Origin: JAJFUE01 sp039683515
GTDB lineage: Bacteria; Sumerlaeota; Sumerlaeia; MVZB01
Assembly (NCBI GenBank): GCA_039683515.1
Contig: JBDKRG010000059.1
Coordinates: 1 to 64,000 of the forward strand
Length of the DNA: 64,000 nt
Direction of reading: 5' to 3'
The notes under the pieces are model-generated. The model searched no databases. It was not told the DNA's origin and saw only the letters and a program-made list of their open reading frames with translations. Made by a program: the position numbers and the translations under genes. Below, one piece after another: positions 23,564-32,815 of this stretch. Position 1 is the stretch's first letter; each line of letters starts with the position of its first letter.

Positions 23564-25674
23564 TATTGGCCCGGCCCTTTGCGGTCAGCGGCCTTGACGG
23601 CTTGCCCGTGGCTGAGCCAGCTGATGAACCGCTGCTTGTTAAACGTCACGACGAGGCCGATCGCGTAGAGGACGCACGCGACCGCGACGGCGATTGCGCC
23701 GGCCGAGAGATGCACGTGGAAGAGGTTGGCCAGGATGTAGACATAGGCGGCGGCGAGCATCGCGGCGATCACGATGTAGCCAAAGTGGAAGAGGAAGTAA
23801 CCGGCGATGACGAGACCGATCACGTCGAAGCACACGACGGCGCCGCTCCAGACCTGGAACGAATCGGCAAACCGGATGAGCGACAGGACGCCGACCCACA
23901 TCGCCATGAAATACCTGGCCCAGCGGTCGTCGGGGTTGCGCGAGACGACCTGGTTGACGGCGATGCTCAGGATCAGGATGGCCTGAAGCCGCTCGGGGAT
24001 CCAGTTCTCGCTGTCAAACGGCAACAGCCTGAACATGAGCCACAACAGCAGGCAGCCGGCAGCGTAACCGAGCAACAGGTTGCGCCGGGCGATCGCGACG
24101 GCGGCCATGACGGCGAAGACCAGCCAGAAGATCTCCGCCGGATGCCCGGCGCGATACAGGATGACCGGCGCGAAAATGGCGGCCTGAGTGGCGGCGATCA
24201 CGCGGTAGCCGCGATAGCCGGGAATGAACGAAGCGGCCAGCAGAAGCGCGATTTCGATGCCGACGACCGCCGCGCTCCAAAACTCGGGCTGGAAAACGAA
24301 CCGGTGAACCCCGCACGCGGCGCCGAGGCCGGCGAGGAAGTACACGAGCCCCGGTTTCGGCTTGGCTTTGCGCAGATGCAGCGCGACGAGCGCGAGGAGA
24401 GCGGCCGCGCCGATCAGTTCGTCGAAATGCGCCGCGAAGAACGCCGCGGCCGGCGCGAGCCAGGCGAGGACCGTCTCGCGGATGTGGCGGAAGCCCATGG
24501 TCAAATCGGCGGAACGCTGATCGAGCCAGCCGAGACAGCCCCGCGCAAACCGCAGGAGCGAGGCGACGCGCGCCTGGACGGCGTCGAGCTTCAGCGCCAG
24601 GCCGATGCCGGCGAGCATGAGCACGACGAGCCGCCTCAGCGCCGGGCGGTATTGGAAGCGGTGATAGAAATAGAAGTACGTGGCGGCGATCCCCGCGCCG
24701 CAGGCAATGATGGGGACGTGGGCCACCGCGAAATCCGGCTTGATCTCGCGCGCCCAGCTGTAGATGACCCCCGACTTCTTCCAGAAATCGTCGAACCAGC
24801 CGAGGGCGAGGACGGCCGCGACCGCGCAAAGCGCGTCGACGGCGTGCAGGGCGTTCGGGAGCTTGACGCGGACCGGATCGGCGCTCTTGACCAGCAGCGC
24901 GGCGCAGGCGATCACCAGCGGCGCGGCGTAAAACATGTAGTATTTGAATTCGTGCGTGACGGCGTCCTCGACCAGGTGAAGGAACAGGATGGCGAGCGGG
25001 ATCATGCAGATGAGCGTGTCGAGCGCCTTGCGCCGCCGCTCGGCGCAGAATTCGTGGTCCTGGACGAAACGGATGCGGCCGTGGGGAAGGAGCGCGATGA
25101 ACGCCAGCGGGAGCCACGTCAGGAAATAATAATAGCCGGGCCGCGAAATCCACTCGAACGGGACGACGTGATTGACCGGGTTCTCGATGAGGTAGACGAA
25201 CGCGGCCGCGAACATGAACGCCGCGATCGCGCGCGGCGCGATGCGGAACTTGAGATACCGCGCCAGGATCGCGAGCTTGAGCGGCGCCAGCAGGAAACAG
25301 GCGATGTTCACGGCCGTGGCCTGCGTCCTGAGCATCGTCGCGAACGAATTGCCGAAGAACGTCGGGTCGAGCAGCAAAATGAGCTCGATGATCAGCAGCG
25401 AGAACGCGTCGTCCAAGACGCCGAGCTTCCGCACGATCACCAGCGCGGTGAGGATGACGAGGAGCTCGTAGGCCTGCAGGATGAGGAGCGTCTTGAGCGT
25501 GTGCGCGAACACGGTCCCCACGACGTATTCCGAGTTCATGAACAGGTACGAGCCGAGGAGCATGAACGCCGTGCTCAGGAAGTAGAAGTAGTTACCCCGG
25601 ACGAACCTGCTGAGCAGGTCCTCGCCGGCGGGCTTCGTTTGCATTTCGTGTTCGGACGGCATGGCGCAAGACAT
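23563..25674 (-). CDS. Large polytopic membrane protein of unknown function
   Basis: This 703-residue protein has well over ten hydrophobic segments spread along its length and short loops. I do not recognise a family; there is no glycosyltransferase, transporter or kinase motif that I can point to. The start at 25674 is firm: AAGGAGGG lies 7 nt upstream. It precedes and overlaps the C39-like gene, and follows the sensor kinase of a two-component system by 15 nt, so it may belong to the same transcript. Confidence 0.75.
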   Translation of the reverse strand: MSCAMPSEHEMQTKPAGEDLLSRFVRGNYFYFLSTAFMLLGSYLFMNSEYVVGTVFAHTLKTLLILQAYELLVILTALVIVRKLGVLDDAFSLLIIELILLLDPTFFGNSFATMLRTQATAVNIACFLLAPLKLAILARYLKFRIAPRAIAAFMFAAAFVYLIENPVNHVVPFEWISRPGYYYFLTWLPLAFIALLPHGRIRFVQDHEFCAERRRKALDTLICMIPLAILFLHLVEDAVTHEFKYYMFYAAPLVIACAALLVKSADPVRVKLPNALHAVDALCAVAAVLALGWFDDFWKKSGVIYSWAREIKPDFAVAHVPIIACGAGIAATYFYFYHRFQYRPALRRLVVLMLAGIGLALKLDAVQARVASLLRFARGCLGWLDQRSADLTMGFRHIRETVLAWLAPAAAFFAAHFDELIGAAALLALVALHLRKAKPKPGLVYFLAGLGAACGVHRFVFQPEFWSAAVVGIEIALLLAASFIPGYRGYRVIAATQAAIFAPVILYRAGHPAEIFWLVFAVMAAVAIARRNLLLGYAAGCLLLWLMFRLLPFDSENWIPERLQAILILSIAVNQVVSRNPDDRWARYFMAMWVGVLSLIRFADSFQVWSGAVVCFDVIGLVIAGYFLFHFGYIVIAAMLAAAYVYILANLFHVHLSAGAIAVAVACVLYAIGLVVTFNKQRFISWLSHGQAVKAADRKGPGQ

Positions 25675-25689
25675 GGTGATGCCCTCCTT

Positions 25690-26691
25690 TTAACGGCCGG
25701 TTCGCGAGGCGCCTTCCAAGGGGGTTTGCGGAAAAGCCAGGACCATGCGGCACCCGCCGACGTACGACGGGTCGTGATCCAGATCGCCGCCCATCTGGCG
25801 CGCGAGGCGGCGGCTGATCGAAAGCCCGAGGCCGATGCCGGACTTGCGGAACTCGCCGTTTTTATCGCCGCGGTGGAACGGCGCGAACAGTTCGGCGCGC
25901 TCGGCCGGGGCGATCCCCGGGCCGTGATCCGCTACCGAAACGAGCAGCCTGTCGGCCTCGCCGCGCGTCTCGAGCTCGATGGCGCGGTCGGAGGCGCCGG
26001 CCGCGTACTTGCAGGCGTTGTCGACGAGGTTGACGAGGATGCGCTCGAACGCCAGGGCGTCGACGCTGATCAGCGCGCGGTCGGAATCGCCATGGAACGC
26101 GTGCGAGAACGTCATCTCGGCCTGCGCGCAGCGCTCCTCGAGGCGGGGCCGGATCGATTCGACCAGGTCGCCGAGCGCGGCCGGCTCGAGCTTCTGCCGC
26201 ATGCGGTCCTCGTCGAGCCGCGCGTGCGTCAGGACGTTGTCGATGAGCTGCTGCAGGCGCGCCGTTTCCATGCGCAGCGTGCGCAGGTACTGCTGTTTTT
26301 TGTCCTCGCCCTGGACGAGCCCGGCCTCGAGCATCTCCGTATACATGCGCATCGTCGTGAGCGGCGTTCGCAGCTCGTGCGTCACTGCGGAGACGAAATC
26401 CTTGCGCCGCTCGCTGAGATCGAGCGCGACGTGAAGGAGCAGCCCCACCGCCGCGATCGCCATCGTGACGATCATCCACTGCACGACGAGCCGGACGGCG
26501 TTCTTGACCTTGAACGGCTGCGGCTGGGCGGCGGGGACCTGGGCGTTGGGTTTTGCCGGCGCGACCTGCACGGCCGATTTCTTGTTCCGGAAGATCGGGC
26601 TGGCCTCGTAGGTCAGACCGGCCATCACCAGGACGAGCGCGATCGCCCACAGGATAAACGCGGCCCAGATGCTTCGGTTGCGGTTCAGCAT
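25690..26691 (-). CDS. Sensor histidine kinase of an OmpR-type two-component system
   Basis: This 333-residue membrane kinase has two membrane segments (AAFILWAIALVLVMAGLTY and VQWMIVTMAIAAVGLLLHVAL) around a short, proline- and alanine-rich periplasmic part. The H box is VSAVTHELRTPLTTMRMYTEML. The ATP-binding domain has LVNLVDNACKYA, DHGPGI, FAPFHRGD and GIGLGLSI. The ATG at 26691 lies inside the end of the regulator gene. The small sensor suggests it detects a membrane signal or a partner protein, perhaps the downstream membrane proteins. Confidence 0.92.
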   Translation of the reverse strand: MLNRNRSIWAAFILWAIALVLVMAGLTYEASPIFRNKKSAVQVAPAKPNAQVPAAQPQPFKVKNAVRLVVQWMIVTMAIAAVGLLLHVALDLSERRKDFVSAVTHELRTPLTTMRMYTEMLEAGLVQGEDKKQQYLRTLRMETARLQQLIDNVLTHARLDEDRMRQKLEPAALGDLVESIRPRLEERCAQAEMTFSHAFHGDSDRALISVDALAFERILVNLVDNACKYAAGASDRAIELETRGEADRLLVSVADHGPGIAPAERAELFAPFHRGDKNGEFRKSGIGLGLSISRRLARQMGGDLDHDPSYVGGCRMVLAFPQTPLEGASRTGR

Positions 26692-27407
26692 GGTTGCGCG
26701 CTCCCCTCGCCCGAGCAAAGCATATATCCCTTTCCGCGAACTGTCCGGATGACGCCGGGCTTGTCCGGGTCGTCGCGCAGCTTGAGGCGCAGCCGGGCGA
26801 CGAGCATGTCGATCGTGCGCGTGCCGACGATGGCGCGGGGGTTGATCCGCCAGACGCGCGAGAGGATCTCCTCGCGCGACACGAACCGCGACGGGTTCTC
26901 GGCGAGGTAGCGGAGCAGGTCGAGCTCGCGGTCGGAGAGGGCGGATGACGTGCCGTCGTCGAACGTGACTTCGCGCCGGTCGAGGCAGACCGTCCCGCCC
27001 GGAATGTTAATGGAATGCAGGTCGAGCGGGCGCTCGGGCGACCTGCGCAGCACAGCCTCGATACGCGCCAGTAATTCATGAATGCTGAACGGTTTGACGA
27101 CGTAGTCGTCCGAGCCGAGGCGCAGGCCCTCGATGCGCTGCTCGACGCTCGAGCGCGCGGTCAGGATGATGAACGGCAGCGTGGGCCGGGAGCGGCGGAC
27201 CTCGGCCAGGATTTCGAGACCGTCGCGCTTCGGGAGCGACAGGTCGAGCAGGACGAGGTCGCAATCGATCTTCATGGCGGCGTCGAGCCCCTCGTCGCCG
27301 TCGCGGCACGTCCTGGCGTCGTAGCCCGCCCCTCCGAGCGCGTCGGCCAGCCCCTGCCGGATGGCGACGTCATCCTCGATAATCAGCACTGTCTTGCGAC
27401 CCGGCAT
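26685..27407 (-). CDS. OmpR/PhoB-family response regulator
   Basis: This 240-residue regulator has an N-terminal receiver: acidic pair IIEDD, phospho-acceptor Asp in VLLDLSLPKRDG, Thr in LTARS and Lys in VVKPF. The C-terminal winged helix has ALSDRELDLLRYLAENPSRFVSREEIL, then TIDMLVARLRLKLRDD and VRGKGYML. All functional residues are present. It is co-transcribed with the kinase, whose start overlaps its end by 7 nt. It is divergent from the ABC gene at 27674, which is a plausible target. Confidence 0.95.
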   Translation of the reverse strand: MPGRKTVLIIEDDVAIRQGLADALGGAGYDARTCRDGDEGLDAAMKIDCDLVLLDLSLPKRDGLEILAEVRRSRPTLPFIILTARSSVEQRIEGLRLGSDDYVVKPFSIHELLARIEAVLRRSPERPLDLHSINIPGGTVCLDRREVTFDDGTSSALSDRELDLLRYLAENPSRFVSREEILSRVWRINPRAIVGTRTIDMLVARLRLKLRDDPDKPGVIRTVRGKGYMLCSGEGSAQPC

Positions 27408-27648
27408 CGTTCGATCCTCCCGAAATGAAATCCCATCGCCCGCGATTCAGAAATCCTTAATGTTTGAATCCCCTTTTGCAAACTCTTTTCCGCCCAAGGC
27501 ATGTTATCGTCCGAAAAGCTTTCGTTTTGGGTAACGGCTTTGTAACATGCCCGGAAATACATCGATTTCTTAACGAGAGTTAAATAAGATCGGACCGTTA
27601 TCAATCGCAACGCATTAGCATTTTGCGAGACGAGGCCGATTTCTGATC

Positions 27649-27654
27649 TATACT
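27649..27654 (+). promoter_or_regulatory. Probable -10 element for the ABC-ankyrin operon
   Basis: TATACT is placed 20 nt before the ATG of the ATPase gene, with GAGGAG between. No good -35 is seen at normal spacing, so the promoter may be activator-dependent. The 266-nt divergent region between the regulator and this gene is AT-richer than its surroundings. Confidence 0.4.
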
Positions 27655-27673
27655 CCCGATTGAGGAGACGACC

Positions 27674-28453
27674 ATGATCCGAATATCCAATGTCATTCAG
27701 CATTACGGGATCCGGCCGGTGCTGCGCAACGTCAGCCTCGAGATCGAGCGCGGCGAGCTCGTCGCGGTGATGGGCCCCAACGGGATGGGCAAGACAACGC
27801 TGCTGCGCGTGATCGCCGGGATCCTCAGCCCGCAAAAGGGGTTCGTGGAGATCGACGGCCATCGCCGCCGCCGCACGGCCGACGAGGAAAACGCCGTCCG
27901 CCGCAGGGTGTTCTACATGCCCGACGACCCGTGGCTGCCGATGCTGCGGACCGGGCGCGAATACCTGCTGGCGATCGGCCAGCTTTACGGGGTCGACAGC
28001 GAACGGCTCCTGAGCCACATCGAGCAGCTCCTCGAGCTGTTCATCCTCGCCGACAAGGGGGACGCGATCATCCAGTCGTATTCGACCGGCCAGCGCAAGA
28101 AGCTGGCGATCTGCGGCGCGCTGATCTCGGAAGCCCCCGTCATGATCCTCGACGAGCCGTTCTCGGGCGGGCTCGATCCGTCGGGGCTCCTCTCGCTGCG
28201 GCGGATCTTCGAGCGGCTCGCCCACGAGCGCGACCGGACGATCGTGATGGCGACGCCCGTCCCCGAGCTCGTCGAGGGGCTCGCGCACCGGCTCGTGATC
28301 CTCGCCCACGGCGAGGTGCTCGCGTTCGACACGCCCGATGGCCTGCGCAAGCAGGCCGGCTGCGAGGGAACGCTCCAGGAAGTCCTCGAGACGCTCATGA
28401 ACCCCGAGTCCCAAAAGCGCATCGACACCTATTTCGAAGGCATGAAGTCATGA
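27674..28453 (+). CDS. ABC transporter ATP-binding protein
   Basis: This 259-residue ATPase has Walker A GPNGMGKTT, a signature of YSTGQRKK in place of LSGGQ, Walker B VMILDEPFSGGLDP, and a D-loop. The usual switch His after the beta-strand is not obvious: the segment reads VMATPVPELVEG, where many exporters have a His, so hydrolysis may be altered. It overlaps the next gene by 4 nt (ATGA) and must energise the 1339-residue membrane partner encoded there. Confidence 0.93.
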   Translation: MIRISNVIQHYGIRPVLRNVSLEIERGELVAVMGPNGMGKTTLLRVIAGILSPQKGFVEIDGHRRRRTADEENAVRRRVFYMPDDPWLPMLRTGREYLLAIGQLYGVDSERLLSHIEQLLELFILADKGDAIIQSYSTGQRKKLAICGALISEAPVMILDEPFSGGLDPSGLLSLRRIFERLAHERDRTIVMATPVPELVEGLAHRLVILAHGEVLAFDTPDGLRKQAGCEGTLQEVLETLMNPESQKRIDTYFEGMKS

Positions 28454-31400
28454 TCGGCTGGCTGCGAGCCACATTGCCGGGCGAGCTCGCGCTGATGGCC
28501 GTCGGGTTCGCCTACCTGATCGTGCTCGGTTTTCTGCCGTGGTTCGACGCGCGCCCGTTCCTGCTGGGGGCGGTGCTGGTCGCGTACGCCGTCTACCGGA
28601 TCGCGGCGTTTCACCCCCGCATGAACGCGGAGTACCGCCACTGGCTGGAGCTCATGCCGTGGGACGGGACGCGGCTTCCGTTCGGCCCCGTCCACCTCGT
28701 CGCCCAGGACCTGATCGTCGTCGCGGTCATGATCCTGCTCGCCACGGTCGGATTTTTCCCGCTGCGGCTGGCGTTGACGCCCCACGCCGCGCTGTGCTGG
28801 GTCTCGCTGTTCCTGTTGGTTTACGTGTCGGTTGCGGTTTCGCTGATGTTCACGACGAACATGGACCGCTTCGGTTACGGCATGCTGTTCGTGATGATCC
28901 TGATGATGTACGCGTGGTGGCTGCCGTGGCTGGCGTTCGGCCTGCTGCTGATCGCGTATTTGATCGCGGTCGCGGGGATCCGCCGCGGCTACCGGGAATT
29001 CCCGTGGGGGATGCGCCGCAAATACACCGAAGATTACGACTTCTCCGCGAACCGGATCGGCGCCGGGCGCAACGCGATGCTGAATCCGGACGGCCGCAGC
29101 GCCGCGACGACCGACATTCTGGAACTGCCCGGCCTGCGTCTCATCAAGGAGTCGTTCCGGTTCGACAAGCGCCCCGAATACGAACTCGCGGGCCCGCTGC
29201 TCGAGTCGCTCTCGCCGATCGAGGTCGACGGCAACGGCCGCACGGAGCGGGCGCTGCTCACGAGCGCGATGATCGCCTGGGGATTTTTCGTTTTCTCGTC
29301 GATGGAAAATACGCTGTTCAACGGTCCCAAGGCCTCCCTGGTCATCTACAGCCTTTGCATATTCGGGGCAAACCTGATCCGGACGGCGATTTACTGCGCA
29401 TCGGTCTTCCCACTGGTCAACATTGGGACAAGGCTCCTGTGGCCGCGCTGGCTCGTCACGCGCTACGACCGATCGTGGTTGACGTCGCTGGCCGGCCTGC
29501 TTCTCGGCATCCTGCTGCCGCTGCCGCTGATTTACCTCGGCGTTTCGATGCCGCCGGCGCTCGCGTTGTCCACGTTCGTTTACTTCGGCCTCATCCAGCG
29601 GTGGGGAATCTCTTCCGACGAATGGAAGCTCACCGGCCGCGGCCATCTGCGTTTCAGATACCCGCAGATGCCCGGCCAGCCGGCGATCCAGTTCAATGAC
29701 GCGATCCTGATGTACCTGCTCGGGTTCGTGTGCCTGGCCGGCATCTGCGCGGCGCTGTATGAGAACGCGCCACGAATTCAACCGAAAACGGACCGGCGGG
29801 CAACCGTCAGCAGCGGCGCGCTCAAGCTCCAGCTGCTGCTCGGGGCAAATCCAAACCGCGCGTCCGGCTCCGGCCTGACGCCGCTGGAAACCGCCACGCT
29901 TGCAGGCGACAACAAGGCGATCTGGGTCCTTGTCTCGGACGGGGCGGTGCAGAACTATGGGGTCAACAACCCGCTTCATCTGGCGATCCTCACGTCGCAC
30001 ACGCAGACGATGACCGAGCTCATCAGGCTGGGCGCCGATGTGAACATTCAGTCGTCCATATGCATGCAAAACACGAAATTCGACAATTATTACAACGTCA
30101 CACCGCTTCAGCTGGCCGCGTTGACCGGCAACATTCCCGCCGCGAAAATCCTCATCGACGCCAAGGCCGACGTTCGGGCCGGTTATTCCACAACCGGCCC
30201 GCCACTCGAATGCGCCCTGCGACGAGGCAACCTCGAAATGGCCCGGCTGTTGACCTCTTACGGAGCAAAACTGGAACTGTCACGCCCGGCATACGAAGAA
30301 CTGCACGACGAAGACGGCGAAGACTTTGATGCGATCCGTTCGATCTGCCGGAGCGGCGACTGGGACACGTTCCAGTTCATGCTTTCGATCTATCCGGAGT
30401 TCGACCCGCGGGCCAAGGCCGGCGCGGCGGCGCTCTACGGCGTCGCCGAAGACCAGGCCGTCGAGGGATTGCGAACCAAGCATGGCGCCGGCATCCGGAT
30501 TGCCGCATGGCTGGTCGAGCACGGCGCCGACGTCAATGCCAAAGACCCGGATGAAAACACGAGCGACACGGTCCTGCATTGCGCGGCTCAAACGGGCCGC
30601 CCGGAAATGGTCGCCTTTCTCGCCGATCACGGAGCAATCATCGACGCCGGCAACGATTATGGCGCCACGCCGCTGCTTCAGGCGATCCGGCGGGAGCGGC
30701 TCGACAACGCAAAGATCCTTCTGGACCGCGGAGCCCAGTTGGATCTTGCCGACAAGTATGGCTACACGCCGCTGCTCGCCGCGTCCGCCGCCGTGAACAT
30801 CCCGAGCGAGATCGTCAAGCTCCTGATCGACCGCGGCGCCAACCCGAGCGCGGTCACGAACGAGCGCAAGAGCGCGATCCAATTGGCCGCGGCACAGCAC
30901 TCGAGCGACGACAAAAGAGATCGGGAGACGCTTAAAAAAATCGCCATCCTGCTCGATGCGCAGTCGGGCCCGGTGGCGCGCGCCGAACAGATGCGGGCGG
31001 GGCTCGCGGCCGCCCGCGACGCGGAATGGAACGAAGCGGCGAAGTTGTTCGGCGGCTCGGTCGATGTCGTGAGCAGGCGCAAGCCGGGGCTCAATTTCGG
31101 TCTGATCGCGGTTCGCCTCCTGTTTGCGCTCGCGATCGTGCTGCTGTGGGTGCGGGCCGCGGTCGTTGTGCGGCGGCCGCCCAACAAGCTCGCGCCGGCC
31201 CGCGTCCGGCATGGATGGTCGGTTGCAATCATCCGGTGGATTCGCGCCCGGCTGGGGGCGCTGCTCATCCCGCTGCTCGCGCTGGCCGCGCCGCAGCTCT
31301 TGTTATTCTTCGGATGCATGCTTGTGGTGGTTTTCTTCATGCTGCCGCTGCCGCTCGAGGAGAACACGAACTTTATCGCGGTCAACGCGGCGCTGCTGGC

Positions 31401-32469
31401 CGGCTGCGCGCTGTATGGCATCCTGCGCGCGTCGCTCCTTCATCCCGTCTTCAACAAGTCGTACCGCGAGTGGCTCGGCACGATGCCGTGGGATCCGGCC
31501 AAGCCGCTGCCGATGGGGCCGGCGCAACTCGTGCCGAAGGACGCGATCGCCGTCGCGCTCGTGTGGCTGCTCACCTGGCCGATTCAATGGATCTTCCCGT
31601 CCAGCGACGTCGACCGGGTCAGCTTCATGGCGCTCGCGCTCATCGCCATCCTTGTCCCATACATCTTTGTGATCATGCTGAGCTTGATCCCGACCGGGCA
31701 GTGGACGGGGTTTTTCGTCCTGGCGTTCGGCGCGGGATTCATCGGGCTTTTCTACCAGAACCCGGGCTGGGTGCTCCTCGCGCTGGGCGTCATGTACGCG
31801 GCCGCGGACATTTTCCTCGGCCGGGCGATCGCGGGTTTCCCGTGGAAAAACCCGCGGGCCGAGCCGTGGCTCGGCACCGCCGGCGTCAGCGACGCGAACC
31901 TCGCCCAACAATTCACGCGGGAATTATTCTACTCGACGATCATCGGCAAGACCGAAGTCGGGATGCCGCAAAACGCGCTCGTGCCGCTCGACTCGCGCCT
32001 TCGGGTTCCGCTCGGCCACGGGCTGATGCTCAGCGTGCTCGCCGGCTGGATCGTCTACGTGCTTTCGCGCATCTTCGGCGCCTTCCCCGACGAGGCCGTG
32101 CGCGACTGGGCGAGGTTCAGGGAGGCCGATCCGCTCCTGTTGATCTGCCCCATTGCGCTCGTCTTGTGCGCCCTGTTTCGCCTGGCCGTGTATGCCACCG
32201 GCAACCTGCCGCCGATCAGCTTCTGGGGGCGCGTCCTGACCGGGCGCTGGATCGTCCCCGCCTACGACGTCATCTTCGTCGTGCCGATCCTTTCGGTGGC
32301 GGCCATGTTGTTCCTTCCCAAGCTGCTGACGCGATGCGGCGTTCATGCCATCTGGGTATACCCCTTGGCGGTGACCATTTCGCTGGCGATCCTGCTCAAC
32401 CTCGGCCCGACGCTGGCGCGGTGGCGGCTCACCGGCGCGCACCGGATCGTCCCCAAGAACATGAATTGA
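28450..32469 (+). CDS. Giant ABC membrane partner: membrane half, ankyrin repeats, membrane half
   Basis: This 1339-residue protein overlaps the ATPase gene as ATGA. Residues 1-~450 form a polytopic membrane module. Residues ~452-~875 are ankyrin repeats (for example GLTPLETATLAGDNKAI, NPLHLAILTSHTQTM, TPLQLAALTGNIPAAKILI, TVLHCAAQTGRPEMVAFLAD, TPLLQAIRRERLDNAKILLD). Residues ~880-1339 form a second membrane module homologous to the first: HPRMNAEYRHWLELMPWD corresponds to HPVFNKSYREWLGTMPWD, FGPVHLVAQDLI to MGPAQLVPKDAI, and WKLTG near the end of each half to WRLTG. One chain thus supplies both transmembrane halves, with an ankyrin linker that should face the cytoplasm. The substrate is unknown. 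Confidence 0.88.
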   Translation: MIGWLRATLPGELALMAVGFAYLIVLGFLPWFDARPFLLGAVLVAYAVYRIAAFHPRMNAEYRHWLELMPWDGTRLPFGPVHLVAQDLIVVAVMILLATVGFFPLRLALTPHAALCWVSLFLLVYVSVAVSLMFTTNMDRFGYGMLFVMILMMYAWWLPWLAFGLLLIAYLIAVAGIRRGYREFPWGMRRKYTEDYDFSANRIGAGRNAMLNPDGRSAATTDILELPGLRLIKESFRFDKRPEYELAGPLLESLSPIEVDGNGRTERALLTSAMIAWGFFVFSSMENTLFNGPKASLVIYSLCIFGANLIRTAIYCASVFPLVNIGTRLLWPRWLVTRYDRSWLTSLAGLLLGILLPLPLIYLGVSMPPALALSTFVYFGLIQRWGISSDEWKLTGRGHLRFRYPQMPGQPAIQFNDAILMYLLGFVCLAGICAALYENAPRIQPKTDRRATVSSGALKLQLLLGANPNRASGSGLTPLETATLAGDNKAIWVLVSDGAVQNYGVNNPLHLAILTSHTQTMTELIRLGADVNIQSSICMQNTKFDNYYNVTPLQLAALTGNIPAAKILIDAKADVRAGYSTTGPPLECALRRGNLEMARLLTSYGAKLELSRPAYEELHDEDGEDFDAIRSICRSGDWDTFQFMLSIYPEFDPRAKAGAAALYGVAEDQAVEGLRTKHGAGIRIAAWLVEHGADVNAKDPDENTSDTVLHCAAQTGRPEMVAFLADHGAIIDAGNDYGATPLLQAIRRERLDNAKILLDRGAQLDLADKYGYTPLLAASAAVNIPSEIVKLLIDRGANPSAVTNERKSAIQLAAAQHSSDDKRDRETLKKIAILLDAQSGPVARAEQMRAGLAAARDAEWNEAAKLFGGSVDVVSRRKPGLNFGLIAVRLLFALAIVLLWVRAAVVVRRPPNKLAPARVRHGWSVAIIRWIRARLGALLIPLLALAAPQLLLFFGCMLVVVFFMLPLPLEENTNFIAVNAALLAGCALYGILRASLLHPVFNKSYREWLGTMPWDPAKPLPMGPAQLVPKDAIAVALVWLLTWPIQWIFPSSDVDRVSFMALALIAILVPYIFVIMLSLIPTGQWTGFFVLAFGAGFIGLFYQNPGWVLLALGVMYAAADIFLGRAIAGFPWKNPRAEPWLGTAGVSDANLAQQFTRELFYSTIIGKTEVGMPQNALVPLDSRLRVPLGHGLMLSVLAGWIVYVLSRIFGAFPDEAVRDWARFREADPLLLICPIALVLCALFRLAVYATGNLPPISFWGRVLTGRWIVPAYDVIFVVPILSVAAMLFLPKLLTRCGVHAIWVYPLAVTISLAILLNLGPTLARWRLTGAHRIVPKNMN

Positions 32470-32815
32470 TCCGCGTGACGCGAGCCTCTTGCAAATTCTC
32501 GGGCAGAGGGAAGATCGCGTAATCCCCGCGATGAATTGCCAGTCATTCCTCAAATTGTTTAACGAAAAAAGGTCAAATCCGATCTGGACACACCGAAGGC
32601 ATGTTCGCAAGCAGCCCCAGCCAAGTCGCGGGCGCCCCTCCGGGGCGCGTGCTGGTTGCATCCTTTCCCCCCGGCGGCGCTTCGCTTCGCCGGGGGCTAC
32701 TCGCGCCGGCCCCACTGGGGCCGAAAAATATAAGGATGACAATCGATCAATCGCGTGGGTAGTGGGATGGGCGTTTGATGATCGCACGGTGTGCGGGGCG
32801 GCGATTGGCCATGAT
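32470..32815. other. 346-nt gap between convergent genes with three GC hairpins
   Basis: No gene is seen. Three perfect hairpins follow each other: 32632-32648 (7-bp stem GCGCCCC, 3-nt loop), 32668-32696 (9-bp stem CCCCCGGCG, 11-nt loop), and 32707-32723 (7-bp stem CGGCCCC, loop ACT). None is followed by a T-run on either strand, so they are not classic terminators. The rest is unremarkable. Confidence 0.7.

Noticed and set aside
23566..26910. A 1114-codon plus-strand open frame opposite the membrane protein and kinase
   Set aside because: Its sequence is Arg-, Glu- and Asp-rich nonsense typical of the antisense of GC-rich genes; the minus-strand genes carry clear motifs and ribosome sites.
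32632..32723. Bidirectional rho-independent terminators
   Set aside because: None of the three hairpins is followed by a T-run on either strand.
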